This document shows, piece by piece, positions 23,606 to 38,600 of a stretch of 64,000 nucleotides of DNA (the first letter of the stretch is position 1; every line of letters begins with the position of its first letter). A program made the translations under genes and the position numbers. This DNA comes from Xylocopa sonorina (taxonomy: Eukaryota > Arthropoda > Insecta > Hymenoptera > Apidae), in contig NW_027490127.1 of NCBI RefSeq assembly GCF_050948175.1, positions 248,001 through 312,000 of the forward strand, in the 5' to 3' direction. A model generated the notes under the pieces. The model was not told the origin of the DNA, did no database searches, and worked only from the letters and a program-made list of their open reading frames with translations.

Positions 23606-26600
23606 TGAAGAGAATACGAGGTTTACATGACACTTCGCAATGAATATTATGACATCATGAAACATAGAAGTGAGGTGCGGTATTCCGTTTTAAGGAGCAT
23701 TAGTACTCTATTACTACGATAAGTAGACATCTGCAAACGCTATTTCCTTGCAAGGAAGTGTCGCACTTACATTCTATTGAAGTGAATACGAGGTATACAT
23801 GATACTTCGCAATGAATATTATATCTTATCATGAAACAAAGAAATGAGATGCGATATCGCGATTTAGGGAGCATTAAAACTCTATTGCTTCGATACGTAG
23901 ACATCTGAAAACGCTATTTCCTAGCAAGCAAGTGTCGCATTTACATTCATTTGAAGTGAATACGAGGTATACATGACACTTCGCAATGAATATTATATCT
24001 CATCATGAAACATAGAACTGAGATGCGAAGTCTCGTTTTAAGAAGCATTAGAACCCTATTGTTTCTATACGTAGGCATCTGGAAACGCTATTTCCTAGCA
24101 AGGAAGTGTCGCATTTACATTCTTTTGAAGTGAAGACGAGTTATACATGACACTTCGCAATGAATATTATATCTCATCATGACACATAGAAATAAGATGC
24201 GATATCGCGTTTTAAGAAGCGTTAGAACCCTATTGCTACGATACGTAGACATCTGCAAACTCTATTTCCTAGCAAGGAAGTGTCGCATTTACATCCTTTT
24301 GAAGAGAATACGAGGTTTACATGACACTTCGCAATGAATATTATATCTCATCATGACACATAGAAATGAGATGCTATATCGCATTTTAAGAAGCGTTAGA
24401 ACTCAATTGCTACGATACGTTGACATCTGCAAACTCTATTTCCTAGCAAGGAAGGGCCGCATTTACATCCTTTTGAAGAGAATACGAGGTTTACATGACA
24501 CTTCGCAATGAATATTATGACATCATGAAACATAGAAGTGAGGTGCGGTATTCCGTTTTAAGGAGCATCAGTACTCTATTACTACGATAAGTAGACATCT
24601 GCAAACGCTATTTCCTTGCAAGGAAGTGTCGCACTTACATTCTATTGAAGTGAATACGAGGTATACATGATACTTCGCAATGAATATTATATCTTATCAT
24701 GAAACAAAGAAATGAGATGCGATATCGCGATTTAGGGAGCATTAAAACTCTATTGCTTCGATACGTAGACATCTGAAAACGCTATTTCCTAGCAAGCAAG
24801 TGTCGCATTTACATTCATTTGAAGTGAATACTAGGTATACATGACACTTCGCAATGAATATTATATCTCATCATGAGACATAGAACTGAGATGCGAAGTC
24901 TCGTTTTAAGAAGCATTAAAACGCTATTGTTTCTATACGTGGGCATCTGGAAACGCTATTTCCTAGCAAGGATGTGTCGCATTTACATTCTTTTGAATTG
25001 AATACGAGGTATACGTAACACTGCACAATGAATATTTCGTCTTACCATCAAACATACAAATGAGGAGCCATATCGCGTTTTAAAAAGCATTGTAACTCTA
25101 TTGCTATGATACATAGGCATCTGCAAACGCTTTTTCCTAGCAAGGAAGTGTAGCATTTATATTCCATTGAGGTGAATACGAGGTATACATAACACTTCAC
25201 AATGAATATTATATCTTACCATGAAACTTGGAAATGAGGAGCGATATCGCGTCTTAAGGAGCATTAGAACTCTATTGCTTCGATACGTAGACATCTGCAA
25301 ACGCTACTTCCTAGCAAGGAAGTGTCGCATTTACATTCTTTTGAAGTGAAAACGAGGTATGCATGACACTCCGCAATGTATATCATATATTATCATTAGA
25401 CATAGGAGTGAGATGCAATATCTCGTTTTAAGAAGAATTAGAACTCTGTTGCTTCCATACGTAGACATCTGCAATCGCTATATCCTAGCAAGGAAGAGTC
25501 GCATTTACGTTCATTTGAAGTGTATGTGAGCAATACATGTCACTTCGCAATGAATATTATATCTTATCATGAAATATAGACATGAGATGCGATATCGCGT
25601 TTTAAGAAGCATTAGAATTCTACTGCTACGTTACGTAGACATCTGCAAACGCTATTTCCTAGCCAGGAAGTGTTGCACTTACATTCTTTTGAAGTGAATA
25701 GGAGGTATGCATAACACTCCACGATGAATATTATATATTATCACGAAACATAGAAATGTGACGCGATTTGGCGATTTAAGAAGCATTAGAACTCTGTTGC
25801 TTCGATACGTAGACATCTGCCATCGCTATATCCTAGCAAGGAAGTGTCGCATTTACAATCATTTGAAGTGTATGCGAGGTATACATAACACTGCACAATG
25901 AATATTACATCTTATCATGATACATAGAAGTGAGATGCGATATGGCGATTTAAGAAGCATTAGAACTCTATTGCTTCGATACGTAGACATCTGCCAACGC
26001 TATTTCCTAGCAATGAAGTGTCGCATTTAAATTCGTTTGAAGTGTATGCGAGGTATACAAGACACTTCGTAATGAATATTAAATCCTATCATGAAACATA
26101 GAAATGAGATGCGATATCGCGTTTTGAGAAGCATTAGAACTCTAATGCTACGGTACGTAGACATCTGAAAACGCTATTTCCTAGCGAGCAAGTGTCGCAT
26201 TTACATTCATTTGAAGTGAATACGAGGTATACATGTCACTTCGCAATGAATATTATATCTCATCATGACACATAGAAATGAGATGCTATATCGCATTTTA
26301 GGAAGCGTTAATACTCAATTGCTACGATACGTTGACATCAGCAAACTCTATTTTTTAGCAAGGAAGTGTCGCATTTACATCCTTTTGAAGAGAATACGAG
26401 GTTTACATGACACTTCGCAATGAATATTATAACATCATGAAACATAGAAGTGAGGTGCGGTATTGCGTTTTAAGAAGCATTAGTACTCTATTGCTACGAT
26501 AAGTAGACATCTGCAAACGCTATTTCCTTGCAAGGAAGTGTCGCATTTACATACTTTTGAAGCGAATACGAGGTATACATGACACATCGCAATGAATATT

Positions 26601-27060
26601 ATATCATCATGAAACATAGAAGTGAGGAGCGGTATTGCGTTTTAAAAAGCATTAGAGCTCTATTGCTACGATAAGTAGACATCTGCAAACGCTATTTCCC
26701 AGGAAGGAAGTGTCGGATTTACATTCTTTTGAAGTGAATACGAGGTATACATGACACTTCGCAATGAATATTATATCTTATCATGAAACATAGAAATGAG
26801 AAGCGAAGTCTCGTTCTAAGAAGCATAAGTACCCTATTGTTTCTATACGTAGACATCTGGAAACGCTATTTCCTAGGAAGGAAGTGTAGCATTTACATTG
26901 TTTTGAAGTGAATACGAGGTATACATGACACTTCGCAACGAATATTATATCTCATCATGACACATAAAAATGTGTTGCGATATCTCGATTTAAGAAGCAT
27001 TAGAAGTCTATTCCTTCGATACGGAGACATCTGCAAACGCTATTTCCTTGCAAGGAAGTG

Positions 27061-29480
27061 TCGCATTTACATTCCATTGATGCGAATACGAGGTATACAT
27101 GACACATCGCAATGAATATTATATCATTATGAAATATAGAAGTGAGGTGCGGTATTGCGTTTTAAGAAGCATTAGAACTCTATTGCTACGATAAGTAGAC
27201 ATCTGCAAACGCTATTTCCTAGCAAGGAAGTGTCGCATTTTCACTCTTTCGAAGAGAATACGAGGATTACATGACAGTTCGCAATGAATATTATATCATC
27301 ATGAAACATAGAAGTGAGGTGCGGTATTGCGCTTTAAGAAGTATTAGAACTCTATTGCTACGATAAGTAGACATCTGCAAACGCTATTTCCTTGCAAGGA
27401 CGTGTCGCATTTACATTCTTTTGAAGAGAATACGATGTTTACATGACACTTCGCAATGAATATTATATCATCATGAAGCATAGAAGTGTGGTGCGGTATT
27501 GGGTTTTAAGAAGCACTAGAACTCTATTGCTACGATAAGTAGACATCTGAAAACGCTATTTCCTTGCAAGGACGTGTCGCATTTACATTCTTTTGAAGTG
27601 AATACGAGGTATACATGACACATCGCAATGAATATTATATCTTATCATGAAACATAGAAATAAGAATCGAAGTCTCGTTCTAAGAAGCATTAGTACCCTA
27701 TTGTTTCTATACGTAGACATCTGGAAACGCTATTTCCTAGCAAGGAAGTGTCGCACTTACATTCTTTTGAAGTGGATACGAGGTATACATGACACTTCGC
27801 AATGAATATTATATCTTATCATGAAACAAAGAAATGAAATGCGATATCGCGATTTAAGGAGCATTAGAACTCTATTGCTTCGATACGTAGACATCTGCAA
27901 ACGCTACTTCCTAGCAAGGAAGTGTCGCATTTACATTCTTTTGAAGTGAAAACGAGGTATGCATGACACTCCGCAATGTATATCATATATTATCATTAAA
28001 CATAGGAGTGAGATGCAATATCTCGTTTTAAGAAGAATTAGAACTCTGTTGCTTCCATACGTAGACATCTGCAATCGCTATATCCTAGCAAGGAAGAGTC
28101 GCATTTACGTTCATTTGAAGTGTATGTGAGCAATACATGTCACTTCGCAATGAATATTATATCTCATCATGAAATATAGACATGAGATGCGATATCGCGT
28201 TTTAAGAAGCATTAGAATTCTACTGCTACGTTACGTAGACATCTGCAAACGCTATTTCCTTGCAAGGAAGTGTCGCATTTACATTCCATTGATGCGAATA
28301 CGAGGTATACATGACACATCGCAATGAATATTATATCATTATGAAATATAGAAGTGAGGTGCGGTATTGCGTTTTAAGAAGCATTAGAACTCTATTGCTA
28401 CGATAAGTAGACATCTGCAAACGCTATTTCCTAGCAAGGAAGTGTCGCATTTTCACTCTTTCGAAGAGAATACGAGGATTACATGACAGTTCGCAATGAA
28501 TATTATATCATCATGAAACATAGAAGTGAGGTGCGGTATTGCGCTTTAAGAAGTATTAGAACTCTATTGCTACGATAAGTAGACATCTGCAAACGCTATT
28601 TCCTTGCAAGGACGTGTCGCATTTACATTCTCTTGAAGAGAATACGATGTTTACATGACACTTCGCAATGAATATTATATCATCATGAAGCATAGAAGTG
28701 TGGTGCGGTATTGGGTTTTAAGAAGCACTAGAACTCTATTGCTACGATAAGTAGACATCTGAAAACGCTATTTCCTTGCAAGGACGTGTCGCATTTACAT
28801 TCTTTTGAAGTGAATACGAGGTATACATGACACATCGCAATGAATATTATATCTTATCATGAAACATAGAAATGAGAATCGAAGACTCGTTCTAAGAAGC
28901 ATTAGTACCCTATTGTTTCTATACGTAGACATCTGGAAACGCTATTTCCTAGCAAGGAAGTGTCGCACTTACATTCTTTTGAAGTGAATACGAGTTATAC
29001 ATGACACTTCGCAATGAATATTATATCTCATCATGACACATAGAAATAAGATGCGATATCGCGTTTTAAGTAGCGTTAGAACCCAATTGCTACGATACGT
29101 AGACATCTGCAAACTCTATTTCCTAGCAAGGAAGTGTCGCATTTACATACTCTTGAGGTGAATACGAGGTATACATAACACTCCACAATGAATATTACAT
29201 CTTATCATGAAACATAGAAATGAGGAGCCATATCGCGTTTTAAAAAGCATTATAACTTTATTGCTATGATACATAGGCATCAGCAAACGCTTTTTCCTAG
29301 CAAGGATGTGTCGCATTTACATTCTTTTGAATTGAATACGAGGTATACGTAACACTGCACAATGAATATTACGTCTTACCATCAAACATAGAAATGAGGA
29401 GCCATATCGCGTTTTAAAAAGCATTGTAACTCTATTGCTATGATACATAGGCATCTGCAAACGCTTTTTCCTAGCAAGGA
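27061..29480 (+). repeat. Tandem seven-monomer higher-order repeat
   Basis: Rare variants such as TCACTCTTTCGAAGAG (27241 and 28452) and GTGTGGTGCGGTATTGGG recur 1211 bp apart, which equals seven monomers. Related blocks also recur at other multiples of the monomer: a GAAAACGAGGTATGCATG variant at 25350, 27950 and 29683 has offsets of 2600 and 1733 bp. The pattern indicates repeated unequal exchange in this part of the core. Confidence 0.7.
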
Positions 29481-31937
29481 AGTGTAGCATTTATATTCCA
29501 TTGAGGTGAATACGAGGTATACATAGCACTTCACAATGAATATTATATCTTACCATGAAACTTGGAAATGAGGAGCGATATCGCGTCTTAAGGAGCATTA
29601 GAACTCTATTGCTTCGATACGTAGACATCTGCAAACGCTACTTCCTAGCAAGGAAGTGTCGCATTTACATTCTTTTGAAGTGAAAACGAGGTATGCATGA
29701 CACTCCGCAATGTATATCATATATTATCATTAAACATAGGAGTGAGATGCAATATCTCGTTTTAAGAAGAATTAGAACTCTGTTGCGTCCATACGTAGAC
29801 ATCTGCAATCGCTATATCCTAGCAAGGAAGAGTCGCATTTACATTCATTTGAAGTGTATGTGAGCAATACATGTCACTTCGCAATGAATATTATATCTCA
29901 TCATGAAATATAGACATGAGATGCTATATCGCGTTTTAAGAAGCATTAGAATTCTACTGCTACGTTACGTAGACATCTGCAAACGCTATTTCCTAGCCAG
30001 GAAGTGTTGCACTTACATTCTTTTGAAGTGAATAGGAGGTATGCATAACACTCCACGGTGAATATTATATATTATCACGAAACATAGAAATGTGACGCGA
30101 TTTGGCGATTTAAGAAGCATTAGAACTCTGTTGCTTCGATACGTAGACATCTGCCATCGCTATATCCTAGCAAGGAAGTGTCGCATTTACAATCATTTGA
30201 AGTGTATGCGAGGTATACATAAAACTGCACAATGAATATTACATCTTATCATGATACATAGAAGTGAGATGCGATATGGCGATTTAAGAAGCATTAGAAC
30301 TCTATTGCTTCGATACGTAGACATCTGCCAACGCTATTTCCCAGGGAGGAAGTGTCGGATTTACATTCTTTTGAAGTGAATACGAGGTATACATGACACT
30401 TCGCAATGAATATTATATCTTATCATGAAACATAGAAATGAGAAGCGAAGTCTCGTTCTAAGAAGCATAAGTACCCTATTGTTTCTATACGTAGACATCT
30501 GGAAACGCTATTTCCTAGGAAGGAAGTGTAGCATTTACATTGTTTTGAAGTGAATACGAGGTATACATGACACTTCGCAACGAATATTATATCTCATCAT
30601 GACACATAGAAATGTGTTGCGATATCTCGATTTAAGAAGCATTAGAAGTCTATTCCTTCGATACGGAGACATCTGCAAACGCTATTTCCTTGCAAGGAAG
30701 TGTCGCATTCACATTCCTTTGATGCGAATACGAGGTATACATGACACATCGCAATGAATATTATATCATTATGAAATATAGAAGTGAGGTGCGGTATTGC
30801 GTTTTAAGAGGCACTAGAACTCTATTGCTACGATAAGTAGACATCTGAAAACGCTATTTCCTTGCAAGGACGTGTCGCATTTACATTCTTTTGAAGTGAA
30901 TACGAGGTGTACATGACACATCGCAATGAATATTATATCTTATCATGAAACATAGAAATGAGAATCGAAGTCTCGTTCTAAGAAGCATTAGTACCCTATT
31001 GTTTCTATACGTAGACATCTGGAAACGCTATTTCCTAGCAAGGAAGTGTCGCACTTACATTCTTTTGAAGTGAATACGAGGTATACATGACACTTCGCAA
31101 TGAATATTATATATTATCATGAAACAAAGAAATGAAATGCGATATCGCGATTTAAGGAGCATTAAATCCCTATTGCTTCGATACGTAGACATCTGAAAAC
31201 GCTATTTCCTAGCAAGCAAGTGTCGCATTTACGTTCATTTGAAGTGAATACGAGGTATACATGACACTTCGCAATGAATATTATATCTCATCATGAAACA
31301 TAGAACTGAGATGCGAAGTCTCGTTTTAAGAAGCATTAGAACCCTATGGTTTCTATACGTAGGCATCTGGAAACGCTATTTCCTAGCAAGGAAGTGTCGC
31401 ATTTACATTCTTTTGTAGTGAATACGAGTTATACATGACACTTCGCAATGAATATTATATCTCATCATGACACATAGAAATAAGATGCGATATCGCGTTT
31501 TAAGAAGCGTTAGAACCCTATTGCTACGATACGTAGACGTCTGCAAACTCTATTTCCTAGCAAGGAAGGGTCGCATTTACATCCATTTGAAGAGAATACG
31601 AGGTTTACATGACACTTCGCAATGAATATTATGACATCATGAAACATAGAAGTGAGGTGCGGTATTCCGTTTTAAGGAGCATTAGTACTCTATTGCTACG
31701 ATAAGTAGACATCTGCAAACGCTATTTCCTAGCAAGGAAGTGTCGCGTTTTCAGTCTTTTGAAGAGAATACGAAGTTTATATGACACTTCGCAATGAATA
31801 TTATATCATCATGAAACATAGATGTGAGGTGCGGTATTGCGTTTTAAGAAGCATTAGAGCTCTATTGCTACGATAAGTAGACATCTACAAACGCTATTTC
31901 CCAGGAAGGAAGTGTCGGATTTACATTCTTTTGAAGT

Positions 31938-32670
31938 GAATACGAGGTATACATAACAATCCACAATGGATATTATATCTTAACATGAAACATAGGAATG
32001 AGGAGCGATATCGCGTTTTAAGATGCATTAGAATCCTATTGCTTCGATACGTAGACATCTGCAAACGCTATATCCTAGCAACGAAGTGTCGTATTACATT
32101 CATTTGAAGTGTATGCGAGGTATACATGACACTTCGCAATGAATATTATATCTTATCATAGAACATAGGATTGAGATGCGATATCTCGTTATAAGAAGCA
32201 TTAGAACTATATTGCTTCGATACGCAGACATCTGCAGACGCTATTTCCTAGCAAGGAACTGTCGCATTTACATTCTTTTGAAGAGAAGACGAGGTATACA
32301 TGACACTTCGCAACGAATATTTTATCGTGTCATGAAACATAGAAGTGAGATGCGATATCGCGTTTTAAGAAACACTAGAACTCTATTGCTACGATACGTA
32401 GATATCTGGAAACGCTATATCCTAGCAAGGAAGTGTCGCATTTACACTCTTTTGTAGTGAATACGAGGTATACATAACAATCCACAATGGATATTATATC
32501 TTAACATGAAACATAGGAATGAGGAGCGATATCGCGTTTTAAGATGCATTAGAATCCTATTGCTTCGATACGTAGACATCTGCAAACGCTATTTCCTAGC
32601 AACGAAGTGTCGTATTACATTCATTTGAAGTGTATGCGAGGTATACATGACACTTCGCAATGAATATTAT
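31938..32670 (+). repeat. Three-monomer duplication in the satellite
   Basis: A block with ACAATCCACAATGGATATTA and GATGCATTAGAATCC occurs twice, 520 bp (three monomers) apart. The intervening part, with GAACATAGGATTGAG and GAATATTTTATCGTGTC, is repeated again near 34940-35150, an offset of 2781 bp (16 monomers). Confidence 0.7.
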
Positions 32671-35600
32671 ACCTTATCACGAAACATAGAAATGAGATGC
32701 AATATCGCGATTTAAGAAGCAATAGAACTCTACTGCTTCGATACGGAGAAATCGGCAAACGCAATTTCCTAGCATGGAAGTGTGGCATTTACATTCTTAT
32801 GAATTGAATACTAGGTATACATGACACTTCGCAATGAATATTATATCTTATCATGAAACATAGAAATGAGATGCGTTATCGCGATTTAAGAAGCATTAGA
32901 ACTCTATTGCTCCGATACGTAGACATCTGCAAACACTACTTCCTAGCAATGAAATGTCGCATATACATTCTTTTGAAGTATATGCGAGGTATACACGACA
33001 CTTCGCAATGAATATTATGTCTTATCATGAGACATAGAAATGAGATACGATATCGCGTTTTAAGATCCACTAGAACTCTATTGCTCCGATACGTAGACAT
33101 CTGCAAACGCTATTTTCTAGCAATGAAGTGTCGCATTTACATTCCTCTGAAGTGAATACAAGGTATACATGACACTTCGCTATCAATATTATATCTTATC
33201 ATGAAACATAGAAATGAGATGCGATATCCCCTTTCAAGAAGCGTTAGAACTCTATTGCTACGATATGTAGACATCAGCAATCGCTATTTAATAGCAAGGA
33301 ACTGTCGCGCTTACATTCTATTGAAGTGAATGAGCGGTAGACATAACACTCCACAATGTATATTATATCTTATCACGAAACATAGAAATGGGATGCGATT
33401 TCGCGATTTAAGAAGTATTAGAACTCTATTGCTTCGATACGGAGACATCTGCATACGCTATTTCCTAGACAGGAAGTGTCGCATTTACATTCTTTTGAAG
33501 TGAAAGCGAGGTAGACATAACACTCCACAATGATTATTATATCTTATCACGAAACATAGAAATGGGATGCGATTTCGCGATTTAAGAAGCATTAGAACTC
33601 TATTGCTTCGATACGGAGACATCTGCAAACGCTATTTCCTAGCAAGGAAGCGTCGCATTTACATTCTTTTGAAGTGAATACGAGATATACATGACACTCC
33701 ACAATGAATATTATATCTTATCATGAGACATAGAAATGAGATGCGATATCTCGTTTCAAGAAGCATTAGAACTCTATTGCTTCGACACGTAGACATCTGG
33801 AAGCGTAGTTTCCTAGAAAGGAAGTGTCTCATTTACATTCATTTAACGTGTAGAACAGGAATACATAACACTTCGCAGTGAATATTATGTCTTATCATGA
33901 GACATAGACATGTGATGCGATATCGCGATTTAAGAAGCATTAGAACTCGCTGCTCCGATACGTAGACATCTGCAAACACTACTTCCTAGCAAGGAAGCGT
34001 GGCATTTACATTCTTATGAATTGAATACAAGGTTTACATGACACTTCGCAATGAATATTATATCTTATCATGAAACATAGAAATGAGATGCGATATCGCG
34101 ACTTAAGAAGCATTAGAACTCTATTGCTTCGATACGTAGACATCTGGAAACGCTACTTCCTAGCAAGGATGTGTCGCATTTACATTCTTTTGAAGTGAAT
34201 ACGACGAATACATAACACTGCACAATGAGTATTATATCTTATCATGAAACATAGAAATGAGATGCGATATCTCGTTTTAAGATGCATTAGAACACTATTG
34301 CTTCTATACGTGGACATCTGCAAATGCTATTTCCTAGCAAGGAAGTGTCGTATTTACATTCATTTGAAGTGTATGCGAGGTATACATGACACTTCGCAAT
34401 GAATATTATATCTTATCATGGAACATAGAAATGAGATGCGATATGGCGATTTAAGAAGCATTAGAACTCCGTTCCTTCGATACGTAGACATCTGCAGATG
34501 CTATTTCCTAGCAAGGAAGTGTCGCATTTACATTCTTTTGAAGTGAATATGAGGTATACATAACAATGCACAATGAATATTATATCTTAACATGAAACAT
34601 AGAAATGAGGAACAACATCGCAGTTTAAGGAGCATTAGAACCCTAGTGCTTCGATACGTAGACATCTGCAAACTCTATTTCCTAGCTAGGAGGTGTCGCA
34701 TTTACATTCGTTAGAAGTGTATGCGAGGTATACAAGATACATCGCAATGAATATTATATCTTATCATAAAACATAGGATTGAGAGACGTATCTCGTTATA
34801 AGAAGCATTAGGACCCTATTACTTCGATACGTAGACATCTGCAAACGCTATTCCCTAGCAAGGAACTGTCGCATTTACATTCGTTTGAAGTGTATGCGAG
34901 GTATACAAGACACTTCGCAATGAATATTGTATCTTATCATAGAACATAGGATTGAGATTGCGATATCTCGTTATAAGAAGCATTAGAACTATATTGCTTC
35001 GATACGCAGACATCTGCAGACGCTATTTCCTAGCAAGGAACTGTCGCATTTACATTCTTTTGAAGTGAAGACGAGGTATACATGACACTTCGCAACGAAT
35101 ATTTTATCGTGTCATGAAACATAGAAGTGAGATGCGATATCGCGTTTTAAGAAGCACTAGAACCCTACTACTTCGATGCGTAGACATCTGCAAATGCTAT
35201 TTCCTAGCAAGCAAGTGTCGCATTTACATTCATTTGAAGTGTAGACGAGGAATACATAACACTTTGTAATGAGTATCATATCTTATCATGAAACATAGAA
35301 GTGAGATGCGATATCGCGATTTTTGAAGCATTAGAAATCTATTGCTTCGATACGTAGACATCTGCAAACGCTATTTCCTAGCAAGGAAGTGTCGCATTTA
35401 CATTGTTTTGAAGTGAATACGAGGTACACATAACACTCCACAATGAATATTATACCTTATCTAGAAACATAGAAATGAGGCGCTATATCGCGATCTAAAA
35501 AGCATTATAATTCTGTTGCTACGACACGTCGACATCTGATAAAGCTATTTAATAGCAAGGAAGAGTAGCACCTACATTCTTTTGAAGTGAATACGGGGTA

Positions 35601-38600
35601 TACATAATACTCCACAATGAATGTTATATCTCATCATGAAACATAGAAATGAGATGCGATATCGCGATTTAAAAAGTATTAGAAATCTATTGCTACGATA
35701 CGTAGACATCTGCAAACGCTATTTCCCAGGAAGGAAGTGTCGTATTTACATTCTTTTGATGTGAATACGAGGTACACATAACAATCCACAGAGAATACTA
35801 TATCGAATAATGAAACATAGAAATGATATGCGATATGGCGATTTAAGAAGCATTAGAACTCAATTGCTACGATACGTAGATATCAGCAGACGCTATTTCC
35901 TAGCAAGGATGTGTCGCATTTACTTTCTTTTACAGTGAATACGAGGTATACATAACACTCCACAATGAATATTATATCTTGTCATGAAATATAGGAATGC
36001 GATGCGATATCACGATATGAGAAGCATTGGAACGCTATTGCTTCGATACGGAGACATCTGCAAACGCTATTTCCTAGGAAGGATGTGTCGCATTTACATT
36101 CTTTTGAAGTGAATACGAGGTATACATAACACTCCACAATGAATGTTATATCTTATCATGAAACATAGAAATGAGATGCGGTATCGCGATTTAAAAAGCA
36201 TTAGAAACCTATTGCTACGGTACGTGGACATCTGCAAACGCTATTTAAAGGCAAGGAAGCGTTGCACTTACATTCTTCTGAAGTGAATACGAGGTATACA
36301 TGACACTTCGCAATGAATATTATATCTTTCCAGGAAACATAGAAATGAGATGCGATATTGCGATTTAAGAAGCATTAGAACACAATTGCTTCGATACGGC
36401 GACATCAGCAAACGCTATTTCCTAGCAAGGAAGTGCAGCATTTACATTCTATTGAAGTGAATACGAGGTATACATAACACTCCACAATGAATGTTATATC
36501 TCATCATGAAACATAGAAATGAGATGCGATGTCGCGATTTAAAAAGTATTAGAAATCTATTGCTACGATACGTAGACATTTGCAAACGCTATTTAATATC
36601 AAGGAAGTGTTGCACTTACATTCTTTTGATGTGATTACGAGGTATACATAACACTCCACAATGTATATTATATGTCATCATGAAACATAGAAATGAGAAG
36701 CATATCGCAATTTGAGAAGGATTAGAACTCTATTGCTTCGATACGTAGACATCTGCAAACGCTATTTCCCAGCAAGGAAGTGTCGCATTTACATTCATTT
36801 GAAGTGAGTACGAGTTATACATGACACTTCGCAATAAATATTATATCTTATCATGAAACATAGAAATCAGATGTGATATCTCGATTTAAGAAGCACTAGA
36901 ACTCCATTGCTTCGATACCCAGACATCTGCAAGCGCTATTTCCTTGCAAGGAAGTGTCGCATTTACATTCATTTGAAGTGTAGAAGAGGAATACATAACA
37001 CTTCGTATTGGATATTATATCTTATCATGAGACATAGAAATGAGATGCGATATCGCGTTTTAAGAAGCTTTAGAACTCTATTGTTGCGATACGTAGACAT
37101 CTGGAAACGCTACTTCCTAGCAAGGAAGTGCCGCATTTACATTCATTTGAAGTGTATGCGAGGTATACATGACACTTCGCAATGAATATTACATCTTATC
37201 ATGGTACGTAGGAATGAGATGCGATATCCCGTTTTAAGAAGCATTAGAACTCTATTGCTACGGTACGTAGACATCTGGAAACGTAATTGCCTAGAAAGGA
37301 AGTGTCGCATTTACATTCATTTGACGTATAGAGGAGGAACACATAACGCTTCGCAATGAATATTATATCTTATCATGAAACGTTGAAATGAGATGCGATA
37401 TCTCGATTTAAGAAGCATTACAACTCTATTGCTTCGATACGTAGACATCTGGAAACGCTATTTCCTAGCAACGAAGTGTGGCATTTACAGGCTTTTGAAG
37501 TGTAGACGACGTATACATAAAACTTCGCAATGAATATTATATCTTATCATGAAACATGGAAATGAGAAGCGATATCGCGTTTTAAGAAGCATTAGGAAAC
37601 TATTGCTTCTATACGTAGACATCTGTAAACGCATTTCCTAGCAAGGATGTGTGGCATTTACGTTCGATTGAAGTGTAGACGATGTACACATAACACTTCG
37701 CAATGAACATTATATCTTACCATGAAACATAGGAATGAGATGCGATATCGCGTTATAAGATGCAATAGAACTCTATTGCTTCGATATATAGACATCTGCC
37801 ATCGCTATTTCCTAGCAAGGACGTGTCCCATTTACATTCGTTTGAAGTCTATGCGAGGTATACATGACACTTCGCAATGAATATTATATCTTATCATGGA
37901 ACATAGAAATGAGATGCGATATCGCGTTATAAGAATCATTACAACTCTATTGCTTCGATACGTGGACATCTTTTAAACGCTATTTCCTAGCAATGAAGTG
38001 TCGAATTTACATTTATTTGAAGTGTATGCGAGGTATAAGCGACACTTCGCAATGATTATTTTATCTTACCATGAAAAATAGAAATGAGATGCGATATTGC
38101 GTTTTACGAAACATTAGAACTCTATTGCTACGATACGTAGGCTTCTGCAAACGCTATTTCCTAGCCAGGAAGAGTCGCATTTACATTCTTTTGAAGTGAA
38201 TACGAGGTATACATGACACTTCGCAATGAATATTATCTCTCATCATGAAACACAGAAGTGAGATGCGATATCACGTTTTAAGAAGCATTAGAACTCTATT
38301 GCTACGATACGTAGACATCTGCAAACGCTATTTCCTAGCGTGGAAGTGTCGCATTTACATTCTTTTGACGTGAATTCGAGGTATGCACGACACTTCGCAA
38401 TGAATGTTATATCTTATCGTGATACATAGAAATGGGATGCGATATCCCGTTTTAAGAAGCATTAGAACACTATTGCTTCGATACGTAGACATCTGCAAAC
38501 GCTATTCCCTAGCAATGAAGTGTCGCATTTACATTCACTTGAAGTGTATGCGAGGCATAAGTGGCACTTCGCAATGAATATTACATCCTATCATGAAACA

